A DNA stretch of 38,676 bases, from positions 1 to 38,676 of the forward strand of contig JAFTPT010000019.1 of NCBI GenBank assembly GCA_017463155.1, given 5' to 3'. The first letter of the stretch is position 1; each line of letters begins with the position of its first letter. The position numbers and the translations under genes are program-made. The notes under the pieces are model-generated. The model was not told where the DNA came from. It saw nothing but the letters and a program-made list of their open reading frames with translations, and did not search any database. The DNA is from Blautia sp. (lineage in GTDB: Bacteria; Bacillota; Clostridia; Lachnospirales; Lachnospiraceae). Below, piece by piece: positions 23,798 through 32,349 of this stretch.

Positions 23798-24754
23798 TTA
23801 TAACGCCGGTATCGAAATGAGACACATGATGGCCGTTACGATCGAAAACACCGCCACGACCCTGGTCTCCGACCAGCCGCATAATTCAAAATGATGATGG
23901 ATCGGTGCCATCTTGAAGATCCGCTTTCCGTTGGTCGCCTTGAAGTAGGAGACCTGGATCATCACGGAGAGGACCTCCACCAGATAGATCAGGCCCGCGA
24001 GAAGAATAAACAAAGGCATCTGCAGCATGTACGCGGTCCCGGCTACAAAGCCTCCGAGCGCCAGGGAACCCGTATCGCCCATAAACACCTTGGCAGGGTA
24101 GACATTGTACAGAAGGAAGCCCATCAATGCGCCGCCCACCGCCGCGGTCACAGGTTCGATCCCGCCGCCGAGCATCAGGGACGCCGCCGTAAAGAAGCCT
24201 GCCACCACCAGCGTGACCGTCGAGGCCAGGCCGTCCAGCCCGTCCGTAAAATTCACGCCGTTGACGGTCCCGATCACCGCAAAGAACAGAAGCGGGTACG
24301 CAAGCCAGCCAAGATCCAGCATCCGGCCGCCGCCGAAGGGGATCCTCATCGCCAGGGAAACGTCGGTAAAGCGGACCAGATACACGGCAAACACAGCCGT
24401 CACCACGATCTGCAGGGCCATCTTCTGCCGGGGATAAAGCCCGTCGGAGCGGTGCTTGACCACCTTCAGGTAATCATCCAGGAAGCCGATCACGCCGAAT
24501 CCCAGGGTGAGCACCAGTACCGGCAGGATCTTCGGATATTTTCCGGCAAAGAAGATACAGGTGACGAGGATCGCCGCCAGAAAGATCAGTCCCCCCATGG
24601 TGGGCGTGCCGGCCTTTTTGAGATGCGACTGTACGCCTTCTACTCTCTCGGTCTGCCGAAGCTTCAGGTTCCTAAGAAAAGGGACCAGCAGCTTTCCAAG
24701 TACTGCACTGACGCAAAATGCGATCAGGGCTGGATATACATATCCGGTTTCCAT
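23798..24754 (-). CDS. mraY: Phospho-N-acetylmuramoyl-pentapeptide-transferase
   Basis: The 318-residue membrane enzyme transfers phospho-MurNAc-pentapeptide to undecaprenyl phosphate, making lipid I. Motifs are KKAGTPTMGG, GFLDDYLKV (Asp pair), NGVNFTDGLDGLA, VFMGDTGSLALGG and the HHHFE motif in IHHHFELCGW. About ten membrane helices. The start at 24754 follows GGAG with six-base spacing; an ATG at 24766 is in frame but poorly placed. Confidence 0.96.
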   Translation of the reverse strand: METGYVYPALIAFCVSAVLGKLLVPFLRNLKLRQTERVEGVQSHLKKAGTPTMGGLIFLAAILVTCIFFAGKYPKILPVLVLTLGFGVIGFLDDYLKVVKHRSDGLYPRQKMALQIVVTAVFAVYLVRFTDVSLAMRIPFGGGRMLDLGWLAYPLLFFAVIGTVNGVNFTDGLDGLASTVTLVVAGFFTAASLMLGGGIEPVTAAVGGALMGFLLYNVYPAKVFMGDTGSLALGGFVAGTAYMLQMPLFILLAGLIYLVEVLSVMIQVSYFKATNGKRIFKMAPIHHHFELCGWSETRVVAVFSIVTAIMCLISIPAL

Positions 24755-24821
24755 AGCTTTCTCCATTCCGCCGCCATGTACGGCGGCCTCTGATTCTTGT
24801 TCTCATGGCCTTCCGGCCGTA

Positions 24822-27044
24822 TCACTCAAGGCCGGCCTCTTCGTTGGTCAGCCCTTCGCTTTCCATATCGTTGTACTCCTCCGCCGCTTCCTCATCATCC
24901 TCCAGAGGACCGGGAACGCTGGTATCGGAGATCCCGTCCGACTCCTCATCGGAATTCTTGAGGTGCGTGGATTTGATGTAAGCGCCGTTCTCATCCGTCC
25001 GGTAATTTCCGTTGGAATCAAGCAGATATCCCTCATCGTCGATCCGGTTTCCTTCCCAGTCGATCATGTAACCGTTCTCATCCAGCAGATTTCCGTTGGC
25101 GTCCACGATGCTGTTTTCCGTGCTGGTCAGATGTCCGGAGAAGCCCTCCCAGAGCTCGGTGGTGGGCATGTAGCCGTCGCTGACCTCATCCGGCTCCACG
25201 TTCATGTACGGAAGCAGCTCGGTCAGGATGCCCTGCGCGATGTACTGGGCATAGATACTGTTGGCCTGGTCGTCCACGTTCGGCTCATCCACGACCACGT
25301 AGACTACGACCTCCGGCTCGGACACCGGCGCAAAGCCGATGAACGACACCAGATACTTGCCGTTGCCGCGGGGGAATTTCTCGGCCGTTCCGGTCTTACC
25401 GCCGCTGCTGTAGCCTTCCACCTTGGAATGGCGGCTGGTACCCTGCTGTACACTGAGCTGCATGTAACTGCGGATATCCGCGGAAATGTTGGCGGAGATC
25501 GTCTGCTTGAGGAGCGTCGGCGAATAGCTCTTGATCACACCACCGCTGCTGTCCTTGATCCTGGTCACAAGCCTGGGCTGGTAATAGTAGCCTCCGTTGA
25601 TGACGGAGCACATGGCGTTGATCTCCTGGATCATCGTGCATGTGAAGCCCTGTCCGAAGGCCGAACAGGCAAGCTCTGTTTCGCCCATGGTGGCCGTCGT
25701 ATGGATGATCCCCGTGCCCTCGTTCGGAAGATCGATACCGGTCCTGGTACCGAAGTTGAACAGGCTCTGGGTCTTGATGAACTGTTCGCTGCCCATCCGG
25801 TCCGCGATCTGCATCATCCCGTCATTGCAGGAATTCGCGATGACCTCTCCCAGTGTCTCACTCCCGTGGGCGCTCGGATAGGCCGCGCACTTGATCGTGG
25901 TAATGCTGCCCTCCGCGCCGAAATTCTGGAAGCCGTCGCACACAAATGTATCCGACTCGGTGATCCTGCCTTTTTCGAGCGCGGCGCTCATCACGATGGG
26001 CTTCACCACCGATCCGGGCTCGTAGGCGTCCGTGACGCAGTAATTGCTCCACATCCCGTTCAGCGCTTCTACCGTCTGCTCGTCCGTCATGGCCTTGATC
26101 GCTTCCCGGGAATAGACATTCGAAAGGTCCCTGGGCGTATTCAGGTCATACCGGTCGCCGCCGTCGATCGCGAGGATCTCGCCCGTATCCGGCTTTTCCA
26201 CGATCACGCCCACATGGGTAGCGCCCATCGCTTCGTTGAAGGCGTTGACGTACTTTTCGACGATCCTCTGTACGCCCACGTCAAGCGTCGTCTCTATGCT
26301 CATGCCGTTCGTGGGCTCGATGATCGTCTGCTCCACGTCGGACTCGCTGTTAAAATAACCGTACTGCCGGCCGTCCACGCCTGTCAGGGTACTGTTGTAG
26401 TAGCTTTCCAGACCGATATCGGCCACGTCCCTGGCCAGTGTAAAGCCGATGGTATCACACGCCAGTTCATTGTAGGGATAGATCCGGAGATAGTCCTCCT
26501 CGAACCACACGCCCTGCACATTGGCGCGTTCCTTCTTTTCGGAATCCGAAAGTCCGGATTTTTCCCCGACGTTCGTGTACTCCTCGAACGCCTTTTTATC
26601 ATCCATCGAAAGCTGCTTTTTGATGATCTGGTACTGGCTGTTTTTGGTATTGTCCTTGGTCAGCCGGCCCCGGATGTCCTCCTCATCGATCCCCAGGATC
26701 TCGGTCAGCGCCCGGATCGTGGGCTCGATGTAGTCCTCGTCACTGTTCACGGCCTTGCAGTCAAGGATAACATTGTACACCTTGTTGCTCGTAGCCAGCA
26801 GGTTCCCGTTCCGGTCGAAGATGTCGCCCCGCTTGGCCGGGAGGACCCGGCTGTCATACCGCTGCTGTGCCTGGCTCAGGACCTGCTTTTTGTACTTGGT
26901 CCCGCTCATCGCGTTGATGTATGTGATCCGTACCGCCAAACCGACTAAAGCCAGTAACACTGTCACAAACAGTATCACCAGCTTTTTTCGCATGACCATA
27001 TTGAATTTACGTTCTCTTTTGCGTCTCTTTCTGCCTGCTGCCAA
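24822..27044 (-). CDS. ftsI: Division-type penicillin-binding protein FtsI/PBP2 with acidic repeat tail
   Basis: The 740-residue class B PBP is the D,D-transpeptidase of septal wall synthesis. Features: basic N-terminus, membrane anchor (residues 20-40), dimerisation domain (RGDIFDRNGNLLA), and a transpeptidase domain with S345-VVK, S405-CN and K550-TG. No PASTA domain follows. Instead there is a 130-residue tail with five heptads at 647-681, [VLI]-D-x-[NE]-G-[NY]-x, then a Glu/Asp-rich end. The start is TTG after AGGTGATTATTT; ATGs at codons 16 and 18 lack a binding site. It follows ftsL by 14 bases. Confidence 0.93.
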   Translation of the reverse strand: MAAGRKRRKRERKFNMVMRKKLVILFVTVLLALVGLAVRITYINAMSGTKYKKQVLSQAQQRYDSRVLPAKRGDIFDRNGNLLATSNKVYNVILDCKAVNSDEDYIEPTIRALTEILGIDEEDIRGRLTKDNTKNSQYQIIKKQLSMDDKKAFEEYTNVGEKSGLSDSEKKERANVQGVWFEEDYLRIYPYNELACDTIGFTLARDVADIGLESYYNSTLTGVDGRQYGYFNSESDVEQTIIEPTNGMSIETTLDVGVQRIVEKYVNAFNEAMGATHVGVIVEKPDTGEILAIDGGDRYDLNTPRDLSNVYSREAIKAMTDEQTVEALNGMWSNYCVTDAYEPGSVVKPIVMSAALEKGRITESDTFVCDGFQNFGAEGSITTIKCAAYPSAHGSETLGEVIANSCNDGMMQIADRMGSEQFIKTQSLFNFGTRTGIDLPNEGTGIIHTTATMGETELACSAFGQGFTCTMIQEINAMCSVINGGYYYQPRLVTRIKDSSGGVIKSYSPTLLKQTISANISADIRSYMQLSVQQGTSRHSKVEGYSSGGKTGTAEKFPRGNGKYLVSFIGFAPVSEPEVVVYVVVDEPNVDDQANSIYAQYIAQGILTELLPYMNVEPDEVSDGYMPTTELWEGFSGHLTSTENSIVDANGNLLDENGYMIDWEGNRIDDEGYLLDSNGNYRTDENGAYIKSTHLKNSDEESDGISDTSVPGPLEDDEEAAEEYNDMESEGLTNEEAGLE
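25002..25106 (-). repeat. Five heptad repeats encoded in ftsI
   Basis: Residues 647-681 read as five consecutive seven-residue units such as VDANGNL, LDENGYM, IDWEGNR, IDDEGYL and LDSNGNY. A sixth, shifted unit (TDENGAY) follows. Confidence 0.85.
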
Positions 27045-27058
27045 AAATAATCACCTAC

Positions 27059-27598
27059 TCAGGCACCGGGTACGTCCTGGTACTGTCTGACATAGCAGCG
27101 TCCTTCGGTCTCATAGGTGTGGATCTGCTCATCCTTGGGATACCGCATGCCAAGCTTTCCGATCGCGATCTTCTTGATCTCGCTCAGATTGATGTTGGAC
27201 GTGACCTGTGCATAATATGCATCATTGTCCTCTTTAAGCGTCGTCAGCTCCGATTCCAGAGATGCCACCACCTTCATGCGCTGGGTGATCTCTGTCTGAA
27301 GCTGCAGATAGTGGATGCAGAAGAACAGGATCGCCGCGGAGATCGCCACCAGGAACAGCACGTAGCCGGGACCGATACCGGTCGCCCGTTCTCTGTTCCT
27401 CTTTGCCGATTCGCTGAGCTCCTTCCGGCTGCGCGTCCTTCTGGGGGCCGGCTCCGGCTGTCTCTTGCGGGCAGGCGCCTGTGCAGAATAGTAGTAGGAA
27501 CTGTCCCTGTACCTGCGTACGGCACTGCCATCCACATATGCATTTCTGGAAGCACCGCCGGCCCTGCGGGCGGTGGTATTTCTTCTCTCCCCTGCCAT
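27059..27598 (-). CDS. ftsL: FtsL-like cell division protein
   Basis: The 179-residue bitopic protein has a long basic cytoplasmic N-terminus (about 95 residues, Arg/Ser/Tyr/Pro-rich). One membrane helix (VLFLVAISAAILFFCIHYLQ) follows, then a coiled coil (LQTEITQRMKVVASLESELT) and a short external end. This is the layout of FtsL, which joins FtsQ/DivIB and FtsB/DivIC in the septum. Sequence identity is low, as always for FtsL, so the call rests on topology and position between rsmH and ftsI. AGGGGAGCAGGGAA precedes the ATG. Confidence 0.85.
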   Translation of the reverse strand: MAGERRNTTARRAGGASRNAYVDGSAVRRYRDSSYYYSAQAPARKRQPEPAPRRTRSRKELSESAKRNRERATGIGPGYVLFLVAISAAILFFCIHYLQLQTEITQRMKVVASLESELTTLKEDNDAYYAQVTSNINLSEIKKIAIGKLGMRYPKDEQIHTYETEGRCYVRQYQDVPGA

Positions 27599-27624
27599 TT
27601 CCCTGCTCCCCTTATGTCAGACTA

Positions 27625-28572
27625 TTACTCCCCCGGTTCCCGGGTCCTCTCAAAGATGCGCAGCTTCGCGCTTTTGGACCTGGGGTTTTCCTCCATTTCC
27701 CGCTCCCCGGGAAGGATCGGTTTCCTTGTAATGACCCGGCCTTTGGACTTTTTCCCGCATACGCATACTGGAAAGTCCTTCGGACAGGTACAAGGATCTT
27801 CATTTCTGCGGAAGATGTTCTTGACGATCCGGTCCTCCAGTGAATGGAAGGTGATCACACAGATCCTCCCGCCGTCGCTCAGGATATCGATCATGCCGTC
27901 CAGGGAATCCTCCAGAACCTCCAGCTCCTGGTTCAGTTCAATGCGGATCGCCTGGAACGTCCTCTTGGCCGGATGGCCGCCCGACGCCTGGATCTTCATC
28001 GGGATCGACGAGCGGATGACCTCCGTAAGCTGTCCCGTTGTGGCGATCGGCGCCTCCTGCCTGGCCTTCACGATATGCTTCGCGATATTCTTCGCAAATC
28101 TGTCTTCGCCATAGTCACGGATGATCCGGAACAGTTCCTGTTCCGTGTATCCGTTTACGATATCGTAGGCGGTCCGTTCCTGCCGCTGGTCCATCCGCAT
28201 GTCGAGCGGTGCGTCCGCGCGGTAGGTAAATCCCCGTTCCTCCTGGTCAAGCTGGTGCGAAGAAACGCCCAGATCCAGAAGGATCCCGTCCACCTGCGTA
28301 ATGCCAAGTCCCCTCAGTTCCTCAACCATATAACGATAATTGCTGCGGATGATAGTGGCCTGCTTATATGGAGCCAGTCGTTCACTCGCAGCAATTATCG
28401 CATCCTGGTCTTGATCTATTCCAATCAATCTCCCCCGGGTAGAAAGCTTCCCGCATACAAGTGCCGCATGTCCCGCTCCGCCTAAAGTGCCGTCCGCATA
28501 GATCCCGTCCGGCCGGATCCGGAGCCCTTCAATTGTCTCCTCCGGCATCACCGGCATATGTCTGAATTCCAT
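27625..28572 (-). CDS. rsmH: 16S rRNA (cytosine(1402)-N4)-methyltransferase
   Basis: The 315-residue SAM-dependent enzyme methylates C1402 in the ribosomal P site. It has the N-terminal [20 protein letters not shown] motif [35 protein letters not shown] and [16 protein letters not shown]. The C-terminal [17 protein letters not shown] and FERTREPGE are typical. The start is the ATG at 28572 after GGGAGCAGAAC; the open frame extends upstream into the end of mraZ. Confidence 0.96.
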   Translation of the reverse strand: MEFRHMPVMPEETIEGLRIRPDGIYADGTLGGAGHAALVCGKLSTRGRLIGIDQDQDAIIAASERLAPYKQATIIRSNYRYMVEELRGLGITQVDGILLDLGVSSHQLDQEERGFTYRADAPLDMRMDQRQERTAYDIVNGYTEQELFRIIRDYGEDRFAKNIAKHIVKARQEAPIATTGQLTEVIRSSIPMKIQASGGHPAKRTFQAIRIELNQELEVLEDSLDGMIDILSDGGRICVITFHSLEDRIVKNIFRRNEDPCTCPKDFPVCVCGKKSKGRVITRKPILPGEREMEENPRSKSAKLRIFERTREPGE

Positions 28573-28604
28573 GTTCTGCTCCCTGGCGGCTGCTTCACAC
28601 ACGG

Positions 28605-29036
28605 TCAAATGACGATACCCATTTCCTGCATCCCTTCAGCTATGCTGTCCATGTCGTCATAGTTGCAGTTGTCATTCCACTTCTCTTTGCTCCAGATCTC
28701 GATGCGATTCAGATTTCCGGTGAGCACCACGTCCTTATCAAGGGATGCGAATTCCCGAAGCGTCTGGGGGATCAGGATCCTCCCCTGCTTGTCGAGTTCG
28801 CACATGCAGGCGCCCGCCACAAAGAAACGTGAAAAGGTTCTTGCATTCTTGTTGGTAAGCGGCAGTGTGCGGAGTTTCTGCTCAAAGGAGGTCCATTCAT
28901 CCATCGGATAAATGGAAAGACAGCCATCCAGTCCCTTGGTCAGGACAAACTCTTCCCCTAAGAGTTCGCGGAACCTGGACGGGATGATCAGACGCCCCTT
29001 CGCGTCGATCGAATGGTTGTATTCTCCCATGAACAT
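28605..29036 (-). CDS. mraZ: Transcriptional regulator MraZ
   Basis: The 143-residue protein of the SpoVT/AbrB-like fold has two MraZ domains: [20 protein letters not shown] near the start and [19 protein letters not shown] in the second half. It binds short direct repeats upstream of its own gene and represses the dcw cluster. The start chosen is the ATG at 29036, six bases after AGGTG; a second ATG at 29030 is possible. First gene of the cluster. Confidence 0.95.
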   Translation of the reverse strand: MFMGEYNHSIDAKGRLIIPSRFRELLGEEFVLTKGLDGCLSIYPMDEWTSFEQKLRTLPLTNKNARTFSRFFVAGACMCELDKQGRILIPQTLREFASLDKDVVLTGNLNRIEIWSKEKWNDNCNYDDMDSIAEGMQEMGIVI

Positions 29037-29100
29037 GCTGCACACCTGCTTTCGATCGATGTGAATCTCCCCTTCACATCGGTGATGCCGGGGACACACC

Positions 29101-29146
29101 CCACTGCGTCCCCATTTGGCACCACTAATCGCCACTTTCTACCACT
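29101..29146 (-). promoter_or_regulatory. MraZ operator: five direct repeats
   Basis: AGTGG or AATGG boxes on the minus strand at 29142-29146, 29132-29136, 29122-29126, 29112-29116 and 29101-29105 recur every 10 or 11 bases, one helical turn. They lie just downstream of the -10, where a bound MraZ ring would block early transcription. Several carry the TGGGG core known from other species. Confidence 0.75.
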
Positions 29147-29156
29147 TATGCATCCT

Positions 29157-29185
29157 ATTCTACCCCATTCCTCATCAAAAAACAA
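29157..29185 (-). promoter_or_regulatory. Promoter of the mraZ-led cluster
   Basis: TTGTTT (29180-29185) and TAGAAT (29157-29162) with 17-base spacing. Confidence 0.65.
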
Positions 29186-29210
29186 GTATCAGCGCATATT
29201 TTTTTGTAAA

Positions 29211-29237
29211 AAAAAGAAGGACCATCTTTCGATGGTC
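29211..29237 (-). terminator. Terminator overlapping the lgt stop codon
   Basis: GACCATC, loop GAAA, GATGGTC, then CTTCTTTTTTTT on the minus strand. The stop codon (29236-29238) lies in the first arm. Confidence 0.85.
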
Positions 29238-30321
29238 ACTCCTTTACGGCCTCCTGTACAGCCTCCGCGGTCTCCGCCTGGATCTGTTTCATGGCTTCCT
29301 CCGCTTCTTTTTCGATCTCCGCGCGAAGCGCTTCCTCATCCTCAGGCTCTATATGGAGATCCTGCGCCAGCCGGATCGCGTCCTCGGCGTCACGCTTTGC
29401 ATTTTCTTCTTCCACAAATTCCAGGGTACGTTCCCTTCGTTCTCTGTGCTCTTCCTCCACCCGCAGGCGTTTTTTGGCCATGGAGCGGCAGATCAGCCCC
29501 ACCAGGGCAAAAAGGACGAACAGAACGCCCGAGATCAGCCAGCAGATCCCGTACTCCGTGCCCGGAAGCAGCAGCTTGTCGGTCCTGAGCCACTCCGTGC
29601 CGAAACGGATCAGGCCGTATCCGGCGAGATACAGGAAAAAGATCTCGCCCCCGAACAGTTTGGAATGGTTCCGGATCTTCAGGATGATCAGCAGGATCAG
29701 GCAGGCCAGGCTCTCATACAGGAACACCGGATGCACCTGGATAAAGTATTCGTTTCCGGCCACGGACACATGTTCCCGGATATTCTCCGTTATCTCGGAG
29801 GCGCGCACCATATCCTGCGGCAGCTTCATGGCCCAGGGAAGATCCGTGTACTCTCCGAACGAGTTCCTCCCGAAAAAGTCCCCCCACCTGGCAATGATCT
29901 GGCACAAAAGCACGCCAAAGGTCATCGTATCCAGCATTTCAAGAAGCGGAAGCCTCGCTGCAGCCGCGTAAAGCGCCGCGAACAGGAATCCTCCTGCCAG
30001 CGCTCCGTAGAATGCAAGGCCGCCGTCCCGGATGAACAGGACCTTCAGGATATCCCCCTGGAACTCTTCCCAGCGGAAGGCCACGTAAAAAGCCCTGGCT
30101 CCGATCAGCGCGCCAAACAGCGCGAGCAGTGTCATGCCCAGATAATGGTTGATGCCGCGTTCCTTCCGGCTGGCCCGGATCATGATGGAGATCAGCCCCA
30201 GCAGAAGCCCCGCCGCCAGCAAAAGCCCGAACATCGTGATGGTGAAGTTTCCGATCCGGAACGCCTCCGGCACCTGGTCAAACTGCAGGTTCAGATTCGG
30301 AAAACCAATAGTCAGATTCAT
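29236..30321 (-). CDS. lgt: Prolipoprotein diacylglyceryl transferase with altered signature and long C-terminal extension
   Basis: Lgt moves a diacylglyceryl group from phosphatidylglycerol to the lipobox cysteine of prolipoproteins. The 361-residue protein has about seven membrane segments, HPVFLYES and GYGLIRFGTEWLRTD, all family hallmarks. The central signature reads RWGDFFGRNSFGEYTD (residues 145-160). Compared with E. coli RLGNFINGELWG, Asn146 is replaced by Asp148 and Glu151 by Asn153. After the last helix come about 90 charged residues, Glu/Arg/Ala-rich and probably a coiled coil, absent from short homologues. GAGGTGAACGTGC precedes the ATG. It lies 11 bases after ychF. Confidence 0.9.
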   Translation of the reverse strand: MNLTIGFPNLNLQFDQVPEAFRIGNFTITMFGLLLAAGLLLGLISIMIRASRKERGINHYLGMTLLALFGALIGARAFYVAFRWEEFQGDILKVLFIRDGGLAFYGALAGGFLFAALYAAAARLPLLEMLDTMTFGVLLCQIIARWGDFFGRNSFGEYTDLPWAMKLPQDMVRASEITENIREHVSVAGNEYFIQVHPVFLYESLACLILLIILKIRNHSKLFGGEIFFLYLAGYGLIRFGTEWLRTDKLLLPGTEYGICWLISGVLFVLFALVGLICRSMAKKRLRVEEEHRERRERTLEFVEEENAKRDAEDAIRLAQDLHIEPEDEEALRAEIEKEAEEAMKQIQAETAEAVQEAVKE

Positions 30322-30332
30322 GCACGTTCACC

Positions 30333-31430
30333 TCATACATTGAAACGGAACAGGATCACATCGCCGTCCTGCACCACATACTCCTTGCCCTCCACGCGGA
30401 CAAGGCCCTTCTCCCGGGCGCCCGCGTAGGAACCGCAGTCCAGCAGGTCCCTGTAGTTGACGACCTCGGCCTTGATGAAGCCCCGTTCAAAATCCGTGTG
30501 GATCTTGCCGGCTGCCTGCGGCGCCTTGGTCCCGATCCGGATCGTCCAGGCGCGGGTCTCGTCCTCCCCGGAGGTCAGAAAGCTCATGAGTCCCAGCAGC
30601 CGGTAGCTGGCCTTGACCAGCTTTTCGAGGCCGGATTCCGAAAGTCCCAGGTCCTCCAGGAACATCTTCTTTTCGTCGTCATCGAGCTCCGCGATCTCCT
30701 GCTCGATCTGCGCGCAGATTACGAAGATCTCACTGTTCTGTTCCGCCGCGTAGGCTCTGACAGCCTGCACATACTCGTTGGACGCGCCATCATCCGCCAG
30801 ATCATCCTCGGAGACGTTGGCCGCGTAGATCACCGGCTTGCCGGTCAGCAGGTTGTAGCCCGCAAGCAGGGCCGCGTCCTCGTCGCTCTCCGGCTCGTAG
30901 GTGATGGCCAGGCTGCCGTTCTCAAGGTGTTCTTTGATCTTCTGCAGGAGGGCTGCTTCCTTGCCGGCCTCCTTGTCCATCTTGGCGGTCCTCGCCACCT
31001 TCGCAATGCGGCGCTCCAGGATCTCCAGGTCGGAGAAGATCAGCTCCAGGTTGATGGTCTCGATATCCCGCATCGGATCGATGCTGCCGTCCACATGGAT
31101 GACGTTGGAATCCTCAAAGCAGCGGACCACATGCACGATGGCGTCCACCTCACGGATGTTGGCCAGGAACTGGTTGCCGAGGCCCTCTCCTTTGGACGCG
31201 CCTTTTACCAGTCCGGCGATATCGACGAACTCGATGACCGCCGGGGTCACCTTTTTGGAGTGATAAAAATCACCGAGCAGCGGCAGCCTTTCATCCGGCA
31301 CCGGCACGACGCCGATATTCGGGTCGATGGTGCAGAACGGATAGTTGGCGGATTCCGCTCCCGCTTTGGTCAGTGAATTGAACAACGTGCTCTTGCCTAC
31401 GTTCGGCAGGCCTACGATTCCTAATTTCAT
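30333..31430 (-). CDS. ychF: Redox-regulated ATPase YchF (Obg-like GTPase family)
   Basis: The 365-residue OLA1/YchF P-loop protein associates with ribosomes and prefers ATP. Motifs: G1 [13 protein letters not shown]3 [17 protein letters not shown] and the C-terminal TGS domain ending [20 protein letters not shown]. The G4 region reads YAANVSEDD in place of the GTP-specific NKxD, as in the family. Start: ATG at 31430 after AAGGAG. The upstream extension runs through the promoter and is rejected. Confidence 0.96.
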   Translation of the reverse strand: MKLGIVGLPNVGKSTLFNSLTKAGAESANYPFCTIDPNIGVVPVPDERLPLLGDFYHSKKVTPAVIEFVDIAGLVKGASKGEGLGNQFLANIREVDAIVHVVRCFEDSNVIHVDGSIDPMRDIETINLELIFSDLEILERRIAKVARTAKMDKEAGKEAALLQKIKEHLENGSLAITYEPESDEDAALLAGYNLLTGKPVIYAANVSEDDLADDGASNEYVQAVRAYAAEQNSEIFVICAQIEQEIAELDDDEKKMFLEDLGLSESGLEKLVKASYRLLGLMSFLTSGEDETRAWTIRIGTKAPQAAGKIHTDFERGFIKAEVVNYRDLLDCGSYAGAREKGLVRVEGKEYVVQDGDVILFRFNV

Positions 31431-31477
31431 TTTTCTATCTATCTCCTTATGTTTCCTTCTGTCTATGATCAGCAGAC

Positions 31478-31520
31478 AAAAAGAGCCCGCTGCAACCATT
31501 AATTATAGCAAACGGGCTCT
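31478..31520 (-). terminator. Terminator after the excisionase-like gene
   Basis: AGAGCCCG (31513-31520) pairs with CGGGCTCT (31482-31489) on the minus strand and is followed by TTTTG. The 23-base loop contains the ychF -10 box. Confidence 0.7.
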
Positions 31521-31530
31521 GATTTCTCAA
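31502..31530 (-). promoter_or_regulatory. ychF promoter, inside the terminator hairpin
   Basis: TTGAGA (31525-31530) and TATAAT (31502-31507) with 17-base spacing. The -10 is in the hairpin loop and the spacer covers one stem arm. Confidence 0.6.
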
Positions 31531-31850
31531 TATGCAGTATTAAAAAGTTTACTCCGGACACAGTATAAAAACTTTCTTTGCCACACCTTAATCAAATAAT
31601 CATCCTGTGAACGGATGAACTCTTCAAACTCTTTCCGCTTCACCAGCTTCTTTGTACCAACGAACAGAACGAACGGACAATTCGGTGTGCGCAGCATCTG
31701 ATCGATCTTGTTGATCCCGATATTGCTGTACTCTGCCGCCTCTTTGAGGTATCGCGCGCGCACCGCGTCCGCAAACTCCTCGCGCACCGCGCACGAAATC
31801 GTGAGCGTTATCTTCTGGTGGATCGGAACCTTCTCATTCAATTCACGCAT
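31527..31850 (-). CDS. Excisionase-like DNA-binding protein with an internal insertion
   Basis: The 107-residue protein resembles the small Tn916-type excisionase and DUF6462-like proteins of clostridial integrative elements. Its start is MRELNEKVPIHQKITLTI, and the winged-helix core is EYSNIGINKIDQMLRT, then CPFVLFVGTKKLVKRKEFEE. Between ITLTI and EAAEYSNIG there are about 18 extra residues (SCAVREEFADAVRARYLK), encoded by DNA with a repeated CGCGCACCGCG. A further tail of about 25 residues ends the protein. No integrase or relaxase gene is near, so this is probably a leftover of an integrative element. GGGGGTGA precedes the ATG. Confidence 0.65.
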   Translation of the reverse strand: MRELNEKVPIHQKITLTISCAVREEFADAVRARYLKEAAEYSNIGINKIDQMLRTPNCPFVLFVGTKKLVKRKEFEEFIRSQDDYLIKVWQRKFLYCVRSKLFNTAY

Positions 31851-31960
31851 ACGTCGTCACCCCCTGTCATACTCTGTGAGCGAAGAAGATTATAACCGTA
31901 AGTTTGGTTGTTGCCTGACCATCATTAAAGCTCACCGTAACGGTAGAGGCGCTCACTAAG

Positions 31961-32293
31961 GTGACCAGCCTCTGGCTGAAGCCGGAATATGTGGAGCGCT
32001 GGCTGGCGGAAGGTGTCAGCATCCTGCGCTTCCAGCGGAATAATGCGATTCTGGAAATCGAGCTGGCGGAGATCACGCTGGACTGGTTCACGTTCGATGT
32101 GGAAGTCGAGAAGGTGGATTTCTACGTGTTCACCCTCGATCCTGCCATCGACGAGGTTCTTGTGGATGTGTACGCCGTCATTGAGAAAGAGAAAACGCCC
32201 GCAGACGCTCTCACCGGAATTACACTTAAGGTCGATGAAACCGTTGTGGACGTTAAGAAAAACGATACTTATAAAATCGAAAAGCAACCATAA
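31961..32293 (+). pseudogene. Orphan 3' fragment of a plus-strand gene, product not recognised
   Basis: An open frame with a GTG at 31961 encodes about 110 residues (VTSLWLKPEYVERWLAEGVS at the start) rich in beta-strand-like Val/Ile/Asp/Glu segments. The same frame is open from 31919 but has no convincing start or ribosome binding site. It ends in TAA followed 30 bases later by a strong terminator, which suggests the genuine 3' end of a larger gene whose 5' part was lost. I do not know its function. It could also be a complete small gene. Confidence 0.4.
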
Positions 32294-32323
32294 GCTGCTC
32301 CAGAACCAATATCACTTTGAACG

Positions 32324-32349
32324 CAGCACCTCTTCGGAGGTGCTGTTTT
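32324..32349 (+). terminator. UUCG-capped intrinsic terminator
   Basis: CAGCACCTC, loop TTCG, GAGGTGCTG, then TTTTA. Ends the plus-strand fragment at 31961-32293; the U run touches the end of the antitoxin gene on the other strand. Confidence 0.8.

Noticed and set aside
24507-26948. An 813-residue plus-strand open frame opposite ftsI and mraY
   Set aside because: It is the mirror of highly biased coding sequence; its composition (His/Asp/Leu/Val/Arg-rich) is typical of antisense shadows and it has no family features.
31867-32091. Minus-strand frame with Ig-like sequence (STVTVSFNDGQATTKLTV)
   Set aside because: Only about 30 residues look protein-like, there is no start site, and the plus-strand frame has a stop and terminator that fit better.
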